Source: CAVUAF01 sp963739375 (GTDB taxonomy: Bacteria > Acidobacteriota > Terriglobia > Terriglobales > Acidobacteriaceae). Taken from it: 64,000 bases of DNA. Below the pieces are notes generated by a model that searched no databases, had not been told where the DNA came from, and saw only the letters and a program-made list of their open reading frames with translations. Shown in pieces: positions 17,528-28,261 of the stretch; position 1 is the first letter of the stretch; every line of letters begins with the position of its first letter. The DNA lies in assembly GCA_963739375.1 (NCBI GenBank), contig CAVUAF010000015.1, positions 248,001-312,000 of the forward strand, written 5' to 3'. A program made the translations under genes and the position numbers.

Positions 17528-19432
17528 CTAGAGGATTTCGCGCGCGTCACCGACGCGGCGGGTGACGTGCTCGCGGTCGAGGTACTCGAGCAGCGGGATG
17601 GCGTACTTGCGGCTGACACCGGCGAGGTCTTTGAAGCGCGCAATGTCGATCTTCGCGGCCGTGGTCTTGTAGGCGAGGAGGCGGCGGCGCAACTCGGCGA
17701 GCGCTTCGCGGTGGAAGACGAGGTCGTCGGCGAGCTTCACCAGCACGCGGTCACGCAGCAGGAGCGTGACCAGCTTCTGGGCGCGGCTGCGGTCCACCGG
17801 CAGCGCCGCCAGCACTTCCTTGAGCGCGGGCACCTTGAGGCCGGCGACGGCGAAGGCGCGCTCGATCTGCTGCTTCGCTTCCGCTTCTTCATCCTTCATG
17901 ACCACGCTGCGGCCGGCGGCGCGGACGAGCTCGCCCGTGAATTCAAGTTTCCTGGCGCCCGTCATCGCGTCGAGCAGGGCGGCGAGCACTGCCGGCGGAA
18001 CGGCGAGCTTCTCGCGCAACTCCTCACGGCCGATCCCGGGGGCCAGCGGGTTGGCGGCATGGAAGGCGGTGACGGCGGCGAGGGCGTCACGCGCCGCGCC
18101 TAGGAAGGCTTCGGCGGCAACCAGCGCGTCGCCGGCACGCACTGCGCGCTGGTCCGCGGCCAACTGCGTGGCGACGGCTTCGACCTCCCCCGGAGGCCAG
18201 CCGGTTTCGGCAACCGCATCGGTGAGCGCCAGCCCGGCAGCGGCGCGGCGGGCGACGCGGGCGGCGAGCGCGGCGTCGCGGGAAGCGTCGCGCAGCCCGG
18301 CGAGAAACGCGGCGATCGGCGCGGCCTCGCGCTTGCCGCGCAGCGGGAAGGCGTCGAGCACGCAGCCGCCGCCGATGGTCACCACCGGCGAGAACTGGCG
18401 CAGGATGAAGTGGTCGCCGGGTAGAAGCAGCAACGCTCCGGCGCTGCGCAGCTGCGCGAAGGCGGTGGCGCCCGGCGCGAGCGCGTCTTCGCTGAGCAGC
18501 ACGACCTCGGCGACGGTTTCCGAAGCCTGCGCGTGGAGATGAACGCGGGCCCGCTGGGGGAGCGGGCGCGCATTCCGCAGCAGTGTGAGTTCCACATCGA
18601 AGCGGCGGGTCGAGCGCAGCAGCCCGGGAGCGGCCAGCGTCATGCCGCGCGCCAGCTCCTCGCGGGCGACGCCGGCGAGATTCAGCGCGGTGCGCTCGCC
18701 GGCAACGGCACGCTCCGCTACCGCGCCGTGTACCTGGACGCCGCGGACGCGGACGCGCTTGCCCGCGGGGAAGATTTCCACCTCCTCTTCCTTGCCGACG
18801 GAGCCGGAAATCAAGGTGCCGGTGACGACGGTGCCGAAGCCGCGCATGGTGAAGACGCGGTCGATGGGCAGGCGGAAGAGGGCGCGCGCATCCTTGGCCG
18901 GAACTTCTGCGGCAACGCGGGCCAGCTCGCGGCGCAGCACGTCAAGCCCCGCGCCGGTAAGGGAACTGACGGGGACGATCGGCGCCCGCGACGCGTCGAG
19001 AAACGACCCGCGCACGAAATCTTCGACTTCCAGCCGAACCAGTTCGAGCGTGTCGCGGTCGACGGCATCGGACTTGGTGAGCACGGTGAGACCACGGCGC
19101 ACGGCGAGCAGGCGGCAGATGTCGAAATGCTCGCGCGTCTGCGGCTTGATGCCTTCGTCGGCGGCGATGACCAGGAGCACGAGGTCGATGCCGCCCACAC
19201 CGGCCAGCATGTTGCGCACGAAGCGCTCGTGGCCGGGCACGTCCACGAAGCCGAGGCGCAGCGGCTCGGCGCCGGGCGTGGTCAGCTCAAGGTGCGCGAA
19301 GCCGAGGTCGATGGTGATGCCGCGGCGCTTTTCTTCCTCCAGGCGATCGGCGTCGATCCCGGTGAGCGCTTTCACCAGCGCGGTCTTGCCGTGGTCGATG
19401 TGGCCCGCCGTTCCTACGATGACCGATTTCAC
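17528..19432 (-). CDS. selB: Selenocysteine-specific translation elongation factor SelB
   Basis: Delivers Sec-tRNA(Sec) to UGA codons marked by a SECIS stem-loop. The EF-Tu-like GTPase has GHIDHGKT (10-17), GITID (38-42), DVPGHE (64-69) and TKSD (119-122). Domains II and III follow (RVFTMRGFGTVVTGTL). The C-terminal part (about 400-634) is a chain of winged-helix domains, ending FKDLAGVSRKYAIPLLEYLD, which binds SECIS RNA. 634 aa is the normal SelB length and rules out EF-Tu or IF-2. selA, selC and selD are not in this window. It implies that the genome uses selenocysteine, and the TGA-containing peroxiredoxin at 3189-3674 is a ready client. Confidence 0.96.
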   Translation of the reverse strand: MKSVIVGTAGHIDHGKTALVKALTGIDADRLEEEKRRGITIDLGFAHLELTTPGAEPLRLGFVDVPGHERFVRNMLAGVGGIDLVLLVIAADEGIKPQTREHFDICRLLAVRRGLTVLTKSDAVDRDTLELVRLEVEDFVRGSFLDASRAPIVPVSSLTGAGLDVLRRELARVAAEVPAKDARALFRLPIDRVFTMRGFGTVVTGTLISGSVGKEEEVEIFPAGKRVRVRGVQVHGAVAERAVAGERTALNLAGVAREELARGMTLAAPGLLRSTRRFDVELTLLRNARPLPQRARVHLHAQASETVAEVVLLSEDALAPGATAFAQLRSAGALLLLPGDHFILRQFSPVVTIGGGCVLDAFPLRGKREAAPIAAFLAGLRDASRDAALAARVARRAAAGLALTDAVAETGWPPGEVEAVATQLAADQRAVRAGDALVAAEAFLGAARDALAAVTAFHAANPLAPGIGREELREKLAVPPAVLAALLDAMTGARKLEFTGELVRAAGRSVVMKDEEAEAKQQIERAFAVAGLKVPALKEVLAALPVDRSRAQKLVTLLLRDRVLVKLADDLVFHREALAELRRRLLAYKTTAAKIDIARFKDLAGVSRKYAIPLLEYLDREHVTRRVGDAREIL

Positions 19433-19617
19433 GGGGTAGGGTTCCCTCGCGGCGCTGGGGACTTGCCCAGTCTACCGAATCTGCTCGAACGCTCCCGCGC
19501 GACGCGATTGCCGTACCGCCGAAGCGCGGAAACTGCCGAACTGGGCGAACAAATGCCGGGCTCGTTCTGAGTCATAGCTAATAGAATGAATTACTTACAC
19601 GAAATGGAAGATTTTGC

Positions 19618-19655
19618 TTGACAGATAGACATCAAAATGATATCAAACTGATGTC
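19618..19655 (+). promoter_or_regulatory. Promoter with fully symmetric operator before the SPFH operon
   Basis: TTGACA (19618-19623), 17 bases and TATCAA (19641-19646) form a strong sigma-70 promoter. Over it lies a dyad: GACATCA (19628-19634) and TGATGTC (19649-19655) flank the palindrome TGATATCA (19638-19645), all sharing one axis at 19641.5. A repressor bound there would block RNA polymerase. The operon encodes a ribbon-helix-helix protein, which is the obvious candidate. Confidence 0.75.
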
Positions 19656-19673
19656 ACGAAAGGAGAACCTGCC

Positions 19674-20543
19674 ATGGCTCGCGAAATTCAGATGCGCGGC
19701 GTTTCGGGCTGGTTGATGGTGTTCGTGCTGGTGGCGGTCTTCATCGGCGCGATGTGGTCGCTGGTAGGCGGCATTCGCGAGCAGTCGGGATGGGCGATTG
19801 GGGGGTGGGGCCTGGTCCTGCTGCTGGACCTCGCGTGCTTTGCCGGGCTGACCGTGGTGAACCCCAACGAAGCGCGGGTGGTCACGCTGATGGGTGTGTA
19901 CAAGGGCTCGATCAAGGAGCCGGGGTTGTGGTGGGTGAACCCGCTGACCCTGCGCCGGCGGCTGTCGCTGCGGGTGCGCAACTTCGAAAGCGGACACCTG
20001 AAGGTGAACGACCGCGACGGCAACCCCATCGAGATTGCGGCGGTGGTGGTGTGGCGCATCGTGGAGACCTTCGAGGCGGTGTTCAACGTCAACGACTACG
20101 AGCACTTCCTGCACGTACAGAGCGAGGCGGCGGTGCGCAACCTGGCCACCAGCTATCCCTACGACGCGCACGAGTCGGAACAGATCTCGCTGCGGCTGTC
20201 GGTGGGTGAAATTGCCGAGCGGCTGCGGCACGAGGTCCACCAGCGGCTGGAGAAGGCGGGGATCGAGGTGATCGAGGCGCGCCTGAGCCACCTGGCGTAC
20301 GCGCCGGAGATTGCGGGCGCGATGCTGCGGCGGCAGCAGGCCACCGCCGTCATTGCCGCGCGGCAGAAGATCGTGGAAGGCGCGGTCGGGATGGTGGAGA
20401 TGGCGCTGGACGCGATCAGCCGCAAAAACCTGGTCCAGCTCGACGAAGAGCGCAAGGCCGCCATGGTGAGCAACCTGCTGGTGGTGCTGTGCAGCGAGCG
20501 CGGGGTCGAGCCGGTAGTGAACACGGGAACGCTGTATCAGTAG
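19674..20543 (+). CDS. SPFH / band 7 / PHB domain membrane protein
   Basis: A 289-aa stomatin/flotillin-type membrane scaffold. Two N-terminal hydrophobic segments (about 12-35 and 42-62) are followed by the SPFH domain starting NPNEARVVTLMG. Residues 70-210 contain GLWWVNPLT, VNDRDGNPIEIAAVVVWRI and AAVRNLATSYPYD. The C-terminal helix region has EVIEARLSHLAYAPEIAGAML and ends with QLDEERKAAMVSNLLVVLC, typical of the bacterial SPFH group that pairs with a small Arc-like protein. ATG 19674 follows AGGAGA. It is the first gene of a three-gene operon. Confidence 0.92.
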   Translation: MAREIQMRGVSGWLMVFVLVAVFIGAMWSLVGGIREQSGWAIGGWGLVLLLDLACFAGLTVVNPNEARVVTLMGVYKGSIKEPGLWWVNPLTLRRRLSLRVRNFESGHLKVNDRDGNPIEIAAVVVWRIVETFEAVFNVNDYEHFLHVQSEAAVRNLATSYPYDAHESEQISLRLSVGEIAERLRHEVHQRLEKAGIEVIEARLSHLAYAPEIAGAMLRRQQATAVIAARQKIVEGAVGMVEMALDAISRKNLVQLDEERKAAMVSNLLVVLCSERGVEPVVNTGTLYQ

Positions 20544-20571
20544 TCTTCGGCCGTCGGTCTTCGGTCGTCGG
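20543..20571. repeat. Heptamer array between the SPFH and RHH genes
   Basis: GTCTTCG, GCCGTCG, GTCTTCG and GTCGTCG in tandem directly follow the SPFH stop. It belongs to the same GGTCGTY family as the arrays in purL, in der and around the four-helix-bundle gene. Confidence 0.85.
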
Positions 20572-20604
20572 CAAGCGCGGCGAGAGCAAGAACTGGGAAC
20601 CGCA

Positions 20605-20799
20605 ATGGCAGAGCGCAAGGCATTTCCGCTGAGGCTGGATCCGAAGCTGCACGCGGCGTTGCAGCGCTGGGCCGACGGCGACCTGCGCAGCCTGAACGCG
20701 CAGATCGAGTTCCTGCTGCGGCGGGCGCTGCAGCAGGCGGGGCGGCTGCCGAGTACGCCGTCCCCGGGCGAAGCGGCGGCGGGAGGCAGCGATGAATGA
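20605..20799 (+). CDS. Arc-type ribbon-helix-helix DNA-binding protein, 64 aa
   Basis: A small RHH repressor-like protein. AFPLRLDPKLHAALQRWA is the beta-strand plus first helix, and SLNAQIEFLLRRALQQAG is the second helix, the standard Arc/CopG layout with an N-x-x-I-E-x-L-L signature. The tail from residue 48 is Pro/Ser-rich. It lies between the SPFH gene and the DUF3592 gene and overlaps the latter by 8 bases. The symmetric operator at 19628-19655 makes autoregulation likely. No toxin-like partner is visible, so it is not an obvious antitoxin. Confidence 0.85.
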   Translation: MAERKAFPLRLDPKLHAALQRWADGDLRSLNAQIEFLLRRALQQAGRLPSTPSPGEAAAGGSDE

Positions 20800-21577
20800 C
20801 ACAAGAGCCATCCGCGAACGCGAGGCCGGGCGCATCCCGCCGGAGTTGCAGCGGTCGGTGCCGCGCGAGGTGGAGCTGACCGGTGCCGGCAAGGCCGCGG
20901 CCGGCGCCCTGGTAGTGCTGCTGCTGGGCGCGATTCTGGGCCCACTGTGGGTGTACGGGATCGCGAGTCGCGACGCCGCCGCGCGGCAGCAGTACTTGCG
21001 GGAGGGCCTGCCCACGACGGCGCGCGTGGTGGAGATCGGGCGAGCCAGCGGCGATCCACCACGGCAGCCGGTGAGCTACCGCTATGAAGTTGCCGGCCAG
21101 AGCTACGCGGGGCGGGTGCGGATGGGAAAGCGCGCCGCGGCGCGGCTCGCACCGGGCGCGCCGCTGGTGGTCGACTACCTGGTTTCCGCTCCCGGGCGCA
21201 GCTGGGTGCCCGGGGAGGAGCCGCGCGGAATCCCGCTGGGCCTGGCCCCCGCGGCCGCGGCGCTGCCGCTGCTCATCGCGGGATTGGCGGGGTGGAAGCT
21301 GCGACAGGAACACGAACTGCTGGTGCACGGACGGGCGACGATCGCGCGGGTGACGGCGGTAAAGCGCGTACGCGTGGGCGGTCCGCACGGCGGCCACCAG
21401 GTCTACCGCGTACGGGTTGAGTTCCAACTGCTGAGCGGCGCCGTGCACAGCGGAGGCTTCGACGTGCAGCGGCGGCCGCCCGCTCCCGAGGCGCTGATCC
21501 CGATTCTTTACGACGCGGAGCAGCCCAAGCGGGCGGCACGCTATCCGCTGGCGCTGGTGCGGCTGGCGATGTACTGA
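20792..21577 (+). CDS. DUF3592-like membrane protein
   Basis: A 261-aa protein with a hydrophobic segment at about 32-55 and another at about 150-168. Each is followed by a small beta-rich domain: LPTTARVVEIGRAS..PVSYRYEVAGQSYAGRV and HGRATIARVTAVKRV..YRVRVEFQLLSG. The duplicated layout, with a PTTARVVEIG start and a later lid such as YDAEQPKRA, is that of DUF3592. Its role is unknown. ATG 20792 overlaps the RHH gene, so it is co-translated in the SPFH operon and may be a partner of the SPFH scaffold. Confidence 0.75.
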   Translation: MNDTRAIREREAGRIPPELQRSVPREVELTGAGKAAAGALVVLLLGAILGPLWVYGIASRDAAARQQYLREGLPTTARVVEIGRASGDPPRQPVSYRYEVAGQSYAGRVRMGKRAAARLAPGAPLVVDYLVSAPGRSWVPGEEPRGIPLGLAPAAAALPLLIAGLAGWKLRQEHELLVHGRATIARVTAVKRVRVGGPHGGHQVYRVRVEFQLLSGAVHSGGFDVQRRPPAPEALIPILYDAEQPKRAARYPLALVRLAMY

Positions 21578-21619
21578 TCCCGCGGCGCCGCGCTTGCCCG
21601 GACATGCGACAATCAGCGC

Positions 21620-23997
<2,378 letters not shown>

Positions 23998-24001
<4 letters not shown>

Positions 24002-24273
24002 GATACGCGGTGGTCTACGAAAAAGGGAAGACGGGCTACGGTGCCTACGTTCCCGATTTGCCGGGCTGCGTCGCAGTGGGCAAGACGCTGCGCTGCGTGC
24101 AGCGGCTGATTCGCGAGGCGATTGAATTTCATCTCGAAGGCATGAGGGAAGACGGCGAGCCAATCCCCCAGCCGACGAGTCTGGCGGAGTCTGTGGCCGT
24201 CCGTATTCCGGCTCACGCCGCCAAGGCTTCGCTCGGCAACGGACGGAAACGGGTCACGGCTCGCGGCAGGTAA
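23998..24273 (+). CDS. HicB-family (antitoxin-like) protein without a visible HicA
   Basis: A 91-aa protein with the HicB partial-RNase-H fold: MRYAVVYEKGKTGYGAYVPD, then LPGCVAVGKTL and the helix RLIREAIEFHLEGMREDGEP. The C-terminus (about 62-91) is short and basic, with no complete helix-turn-helix or RHH. Its ATG overlaps the purL stop as ATGA, giving translational coupling, and purF starts one base after its stop. No hicA-like gene (about 60 aa with a dsRBD-like fold) is present on either side, so this is an orphan HicB inside a purine operon. Confidence 0.85.
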
Positions 24274-24274
24274 A

Positions 24275-25738
24275 TTGACCAGTCGCAGCGACAAATTCCG
24301 GGACGAATGCGGCGTGGTGGCGGTCTATGGCCACGCCGAAGCCTCGAAGCTCGCCTACCTGGGGCTGCACGCGCTGCAGCACCGCGGGCAGGAGTCGGCG
24401 GGCATCGTGTCGTCGGACGGCGAGCGCCTGCACGCCTACAAAGCCATGGGGCTGGTGGCCGACATCTTCAACGAGACCACGCTGGCGCACGTTCCGGGGG
24501 AGCTGGCCATCGGGCACACGCGCTACTCCACCACCGGGGATTCGGCGCTGCTCAACGCCCAGCCGATCATGGTCATGTGCAACAAGGGGCAGATCGCGCT
24601 GGCGCACAACGGCAACCTGGTGAACGCGCACCAGGTGCGGCAGAAGCTGGAGCAGCAAGGCTCGATCTTCCAGACCAACAGCGACACCGAGGTGGTGGTG
24701 CACCTGATTGCGCAGTCGCGGGAACAGCGCCTCGAGGATGCAATCGGGGACGCGCTGCGGCGCATCGAGGGCGCGTTTTCCCTGGTGCTGCTGACCCGCG
24801 ACCAGGTGTTCGCGGTGCGCGATCCGCGCGGCTTCCGGCCGCTGGTCATGGGGAGGATCGCGGCCACGCCGGGGCAGCCGGCGTTGCCCGGAGCGCCCAC
24901 GCGCGACACCCTGGTATTCGCCTCCGAGACCTGCGCCTTCGACCTGATCGGCGCGCGCTACGAGCGCGAAGTGAACCCCGGGGAGATGGTCGTGGTCGGC
25001 CCGGAGGGCGTGCACTCGCGCTTCTATGTAACCCGGCAGCAGCCTGCGAGCTGCATCTTCGAGCACGTGTATTTTTCGCGGCCCGACAGCGTCATCTTCG
25101 GGCGCGCGGTGCAGGAGAGCCGCGAAGCGCTGGGCCGGCAACTGGCGCGCGAAGCGCCGGTGGACGCCGACCTCGTGGTGCCGGTACCCGATTCCGGCGT
25201 GACCGCGGCGATGGGTTATGCCGCAGAGAGCGGCCTGCCGTTCCGCATGGGGCTGATCCGCAATCACTACGTCGGGCGCACCTTCATCGAGCCCGAGCAG
25301 TCGGTGCGCGATTTTGGAGTGAAGCTGAAGCTGAACCCGGTGCGCTCGCTGCTGGACGGGAAACGCGTCATCCTGATTGATGACTCCATCGTGCGCGGCA
25401 CCACCAGCCGCAAGATCGTGCGCATGGTGCGGGATGCGGGCGCGCGCGAAGTGCACCTGCGCATTTCTTGCCCGCCGACCATTTCGCCGTGCTTCTACGG
25501 GGTGGACACGCCGTCGAAGAAGCAGCTCATCGCCGCCAACAAGTCGGTGGCGGAGATTCGCGACTTCATCGGGGCCGACTCGCTGGCCTACCTGTCACTG
25601 GACGGGATGCGGCGCGCCTGTGGCGAGGAGCCGGGCGATCCCCGCTACTGCACGGCGTGCTACACCGGGGTTTATCCCACCGAGTTCGTGGACGTGGCCG
25701 ACGTCAAGCCGGCGCCGGCCCTGGCGACGGTGAAATAA
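24275..25738 (+). CDS. purF: Amidophosphoribosyltransferase PurF
   Basis: First enzyme of purine synthesis, PRPP + glutamine to phosphoribosylamine. TTG 24275 gives an 11-residue propeptide; processing would expose the nucleophile Cys12 in DECGVVAVYGHAEASKL, as in B. subtilis-type PurF. The glutaminase domain shows HTRYSTTG and the PRTase domain shows the PRPP loop VILIDDSIVRGTTS. The cysteines in LRISCPP, RRACGEE and YCTACYTG agree with the Fe-S-binding PurF subgroup. 487 aa, normal. Spacing to hicB is one base, so purL-hicB-purF form one operon. Confidence 0.96.
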   Translation: MTSRSDKFRDECGVVAVYGHAEASKLAYLGLHALQHRGQESAGIVSSDGERLHAYKAMGLVADIFNETTLAHVPGELAIGHTRYSTTGDSALLNAQPIMVMCNKGQIALAHNGNLVNAHQVRQKLEQQGSIFQTNSDTEVVVHLIAQSREQRLEDAIGDALRRIEGAFSLVLLTRDQVFAVRDPRGFRPLVMGRIAATPGQPALPGAPTRDTLVFASETCAFDLIGARYEREVNPGEMVVVGPEGVHSRFYVTRQQPASCIFEHVYFSRPDSVIFGRAVQESREALGRQLAREAPVDADLVVPVPDSGVTAAMGYAAESGLPFRMGLIRNHYVGRTFIEPEQSVRDFGVKLKLNPVRSLLDGKRVILIDDSIVRGTTSRKIVRMVRDAGAREVHLRISCPPTISPCFYGVDTPSKKQLIAANKSVAEIRDFIGADSLAYLSLDGMRRACGEEPGDPRYCTACYTGVYPTEFVDVADVKPAPALATVK

Positions 25739-25761
25739 CCGCGCCCGCCACCGCGACACCT

Positions 25762-26616
25762 TCATTTCTTCGCCGCCACCACGCGCGGAATCTGCTGCAG
25801 GTCGGGGACCACGCGGAGCTCGCTCCAGTCGGCCAGCAGTGCGCGCACTCCGGGCTCGACCGCTTGCCCGATCTCCATCACCAGCCAGCCGCCGGGACGC
25901 AACGCGCGCGCCGCCTGCGGCACCAGGCGCGCGTACACCTCCAGCCCGGTGGGTCCGGGAAAAACGGCGTGGTGCGGCTCGAAGCGCCGCACCTGCGCTT
26001 CCACGCTCTCGGCCTCCGACTCGGGCACGTACGGTGGGTTGGCGACCACGAAATCGAAGACGGCCGGCTGCGGCACTGCGGCCAGCACGTCACCGGTTAA
26101 GAAGCGCACGCGCGCGTCGAGCTGCAGGCGCGCGGCGTTGGCGCGCGCGACCTCCAGGGCCTCCGGGGAAATGTCCACGGCCGTGATCGCCGCCGTCGGC
26201 AGCTCGCTGGCCAGCGCCAGCGCGATGCAGCCGGAACCGGTGCCGACATCCACGATGCGCAGCGGCTCCCCGGGAACGTGCGGCGCCTCTTTGACCAGCT
26301 CCAGCACGGTCTCCACCACGTGCTCCGTCTCCGGCCGCGGGATCAGCACCGCGGGCGTGACGATCAGGTCGAGTCCCCAGAACTCCTGGTGGCCGGTGAT
26401 GTACTGCGCGGGCACGCCGCGGGCGCGCTCGGCGAGCGCCGCGTCGTAGCGGGCCTGCTCCCCGGGCGTGAGCTCGCGCTCAGGATGGGCGAAGAGATAC
26501 GCGCGGTCGCATCCCAGCGTGAACATGAGCAACGTCTCGGCATTCAGGCGAGGCGAGGGGACGCGTTCGTCGGTCAGCCTCCGGATTGCTGTTTGTAGTG
26601 CTGCGCCCAGGACCAT
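25762..26616 (-). CDS. prmC: Peptide chain release factor N5-glutamine methyltransferase PrmC (HemK)
   Basis: SAM-dependent methylase of the GGQ glutamine of release factors. The motif VDVGTGSGCIALALASELP binds SAM, and VVANPPYVPESE is the NPPY catalytic motif. The N-terminal helical domain carries the substrate-recognition part, with RPETEHVVE in between. 284 aa, normal. It is convergent with purF. Its substrate gene prfA lies just upstream but is separated by a DUF4440 gene in the opposite orientation, so the usual prfA-prmC operon is broken. Confidence 0.95.
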   Translation of the reverse strand: MVLGAALQTAIRRLTDERVPSPRLNAETLLMFTLGCDRAYLFAHPERELTPGEQARYDAALAERARGVPAQYITGHQEFWGLDLIVTPAVLIPRPETEHVVETVLELVKEAPHVPGEPLRIVDVGTGSGCIALALASELPTAAITAVDISPEALEVARANAARLQLDARVRFLTGDVLAAVPQPAVFDFVVANPPYVPESEAESVEAQVRRFEPHHAVFPGPTGLEVYARLVPQAARALRPGGWLVMEIGQAVEPGVRALLADWSELRVVPDLQQIPRVVAAKK

Positions 26617-26704
26617 GGAGAAGAGAAACCAATCCTAAAGGACACAAAGGTTACACGATGGGCACCGCGGGGACTTGTAGAATGCGCCTCAGGAAACCCT
26701 GACC

Positions 26705-27157
26705 ATGAAAAAGCTCATCCTCGTTTTCGCTGGTGTGGTCGCGCTCGCCGCCAGCAGTGCCGCGAAGACCTCCGCCGAGGAAGCCATCAAGCAGGCGGAC
26801 CGCGACTTCGCCAAGGCGTTCGCGTCGCGCGCGGTGGAGCAGCTCGCCGCGTTCATCGCCGACGACGCGCGCTTCTCCTCGGGCGCCGGCACCTGGCTGG
26901 AAGGGAAGGCCGTGGTGCTGGAGCGCTGGGGCGGTATGATGAAGAACCCGAACCTGACGCTCACCTGGGAGCCGCGGCTGGCCACCGTCTCGCCCGACGG
27001 CAAGCTCGGCTACACCAGCGGGCGCTCGGAGTGGATTCTGAAGAAAGACGACGGCAGCAGCGAGACCAGCCACGGCATGTACGTGACCATCTGGCGCAAG
27101 GAGCGCGATGGCCGCTGGCGCGTCATCCTCGACATCGGGCAGCCGGAGCGGAAGTAG
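26705..27157 (+). CDS. Secreted DUF4440 / SnoaL-like protein
   Basis: A 150-aa protein with an N-terminal signal peptide (MKKLILVFAGVVALAASSAA, cleavage near residue 20). The NTF2-like fold follows: AIKQADRDFAKAFASRAVEQ, then FIADDARF, TWLEGKAVVLERWGGMM, TSGRSEWILKKDD and YVTIWRKERDGRWRVILDIG. DUF4440 members are secreted or cytosolic NTF2-like proteins of mixed or unknown function. It sits on the opposite strand between prfA and prmC, an insertion into an otherwise common operon. A short array-like stretch (AAAGGACACAAAGG) lies just upstream at about 26636. Confidence 0.88.
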   Translation: MKKLILVFAGVVALAASSAAKTSAEEAIKQADRDFAKAFASRAVEQLAAFIADDARFSSGAGTWLEGKAVVLERWGGMMKNPNLTLTWEPRLATVSPDGKLGYTSGRSEWILKKDDGSSETSHGMYVTIWRKERDGRWRVILDIGQPERK

Positions 27158-27169
27158 GCGGGCCGGACT

Positions 27170-28249
27170 TTAGGAGACCGCGGCCACTTCCTGCTTCAGC
27201 TTTTCCGCCTGGAAGTGGTGGTTGAGGGCGTCAATGATCGCCTGCAGCTTGCCGTCCATCACTTCGCCGAGTTGGTGGAGGGTGAGGCCGATGCGGTGGT
27301 CGGTGACGCGGTTCTGGGGAAAATTGTAGGTGCGGATCTTTTCGCTGCGGTCGCCCGAGCCCACCATCGCCCGCCGCTCCTTGGCCAGCGCCTGCTGCTG
27401 CTTTTCCAGCTCCATCTCGTAGAGCCGCGAACGCAGCACGCGCATCGCCTTGTCGCGGTTCTTGATCTGCGACTTCTCGTCCTGGCAGCTCACCACGGTG
27501 TTGGTGGGAATGTGGGTGATGCGGACCGCCGAGTAGGTGGTGTTCACCGACTGCCCGCCCGGCCCGGAGGAGCAGAAGGTGTCGATGCGCAGGTCTTTGG
27601 CCTCGATCTTCACGTCCACATCTTCGGCCTCGGGCAGCACCGCGACCGTGACCGCCGAGGTGTGGACGCGGCCCTGCTGCTCGGTCTCGGGGACGCGCTG
27701 CACGCGATGCACCCCGGACTCGTACTTCAGGCGCGAATAAGCGCCCTTGCCTTCGACGATGGCGATGACTTCCTTGAGCCCGCCGATGCCCGACTCCGAC
27801 GACGAAAGCACCTCCACGCGCCAGCGCTGCGTCTCGGCGTACCGCGTGTACATGCGGAAAAGTTCGGCCGCGAACAGGGAAGCCTCGTCGCCGCCGGTGC
27901 CGGCGCGGATTTCCAGCACCACGTTCTTGTCGTCGTTGCGGTCCTTGGGGAGTAGCAGGACCTTGAGCTCCTCTTCGGCGGTGTGCAGACGGCGCTCGAG
28001 CTGCGCCAGCTCCTCCTGCGCCAGGGCGCGCATCTCGGCGTCGTTATCTTCGGCGAGCAGCGACTTGGTTTCGGCAACGCCGCGCCGCAGGTCCTTGTAC
28101 TCGCGATATTTCTCCACCACCGCGGCCAGCTCGGCGTGCGCCTTGGCGGTCTTCTGGTACTTGGCGGAGTCGGAAATCACCTCCGGCGTGGCGAGCGCCT
28201 GGGTGAGCTCGTCGTAGCGGGCTTCGAGTTGGGCTAAGCGGTCAAACAT
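27170..28249 (-). CDS. prfA: Peptide chain release factor 1
   Basis: Class I release factor for UAA/UAG. The GGQ catalytic loop SSGPGGQSVNTTYSAVRITH is at about residue 230, with the anticodon-like PET region (RVPETEQQGRVHTS). IEIRAGTGG-type core is present as LEIRAGTGGDEASLF. The N-terminal coiled segment (residues 1-100) is typical. 359 aa, normal. The start is ATG 28249. It normally forms an operon with prmC and is often preceded by a DUF1385 gene. Here a four-helix-bundle cassette separates it from the DUF1385 gene. Confidence 0.97.
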   Translation of the reverse strand: MFDRLAQLEARYDELTQALATPEVISDSAKYQKTAKAHAELAAVVEKYREYKDLRRGVAETKSLLAEDNDAEMRALAQEELAQLERRLHTAEEELKVLLLPKDRNDDKNVVLEIRAGTGGDEASLFAAELFRMYTRYAETQRWRVEVLSSSESGIGGLKEVIAIVEGKGAYSRLKYESGVHRVQRVPETEQQGRVHTSAVTVAVLPEAEDVDVKIEAKDLRIDTFCSSGPGGQSVNTTYSAVRITHIPTNTVVSCQDEKSQIKNRDKAMRVLRSRLYEMELEKQQQALAKERRAMVGSGDRSEKIRTYNFPQNRVTDHRIGLTLHQLGEVMDGKLQAIIDALNHHFQAEKLKQEVAAVS

Positions 28250-28261
28250 CGTCTAGTAAAT

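Noticed and set aside
19433..19617. selC tRNA gene next to selB
   Set aside because: No long acceptor/T-arm structure with a UCA anticodon could be found on either strand in this gap.
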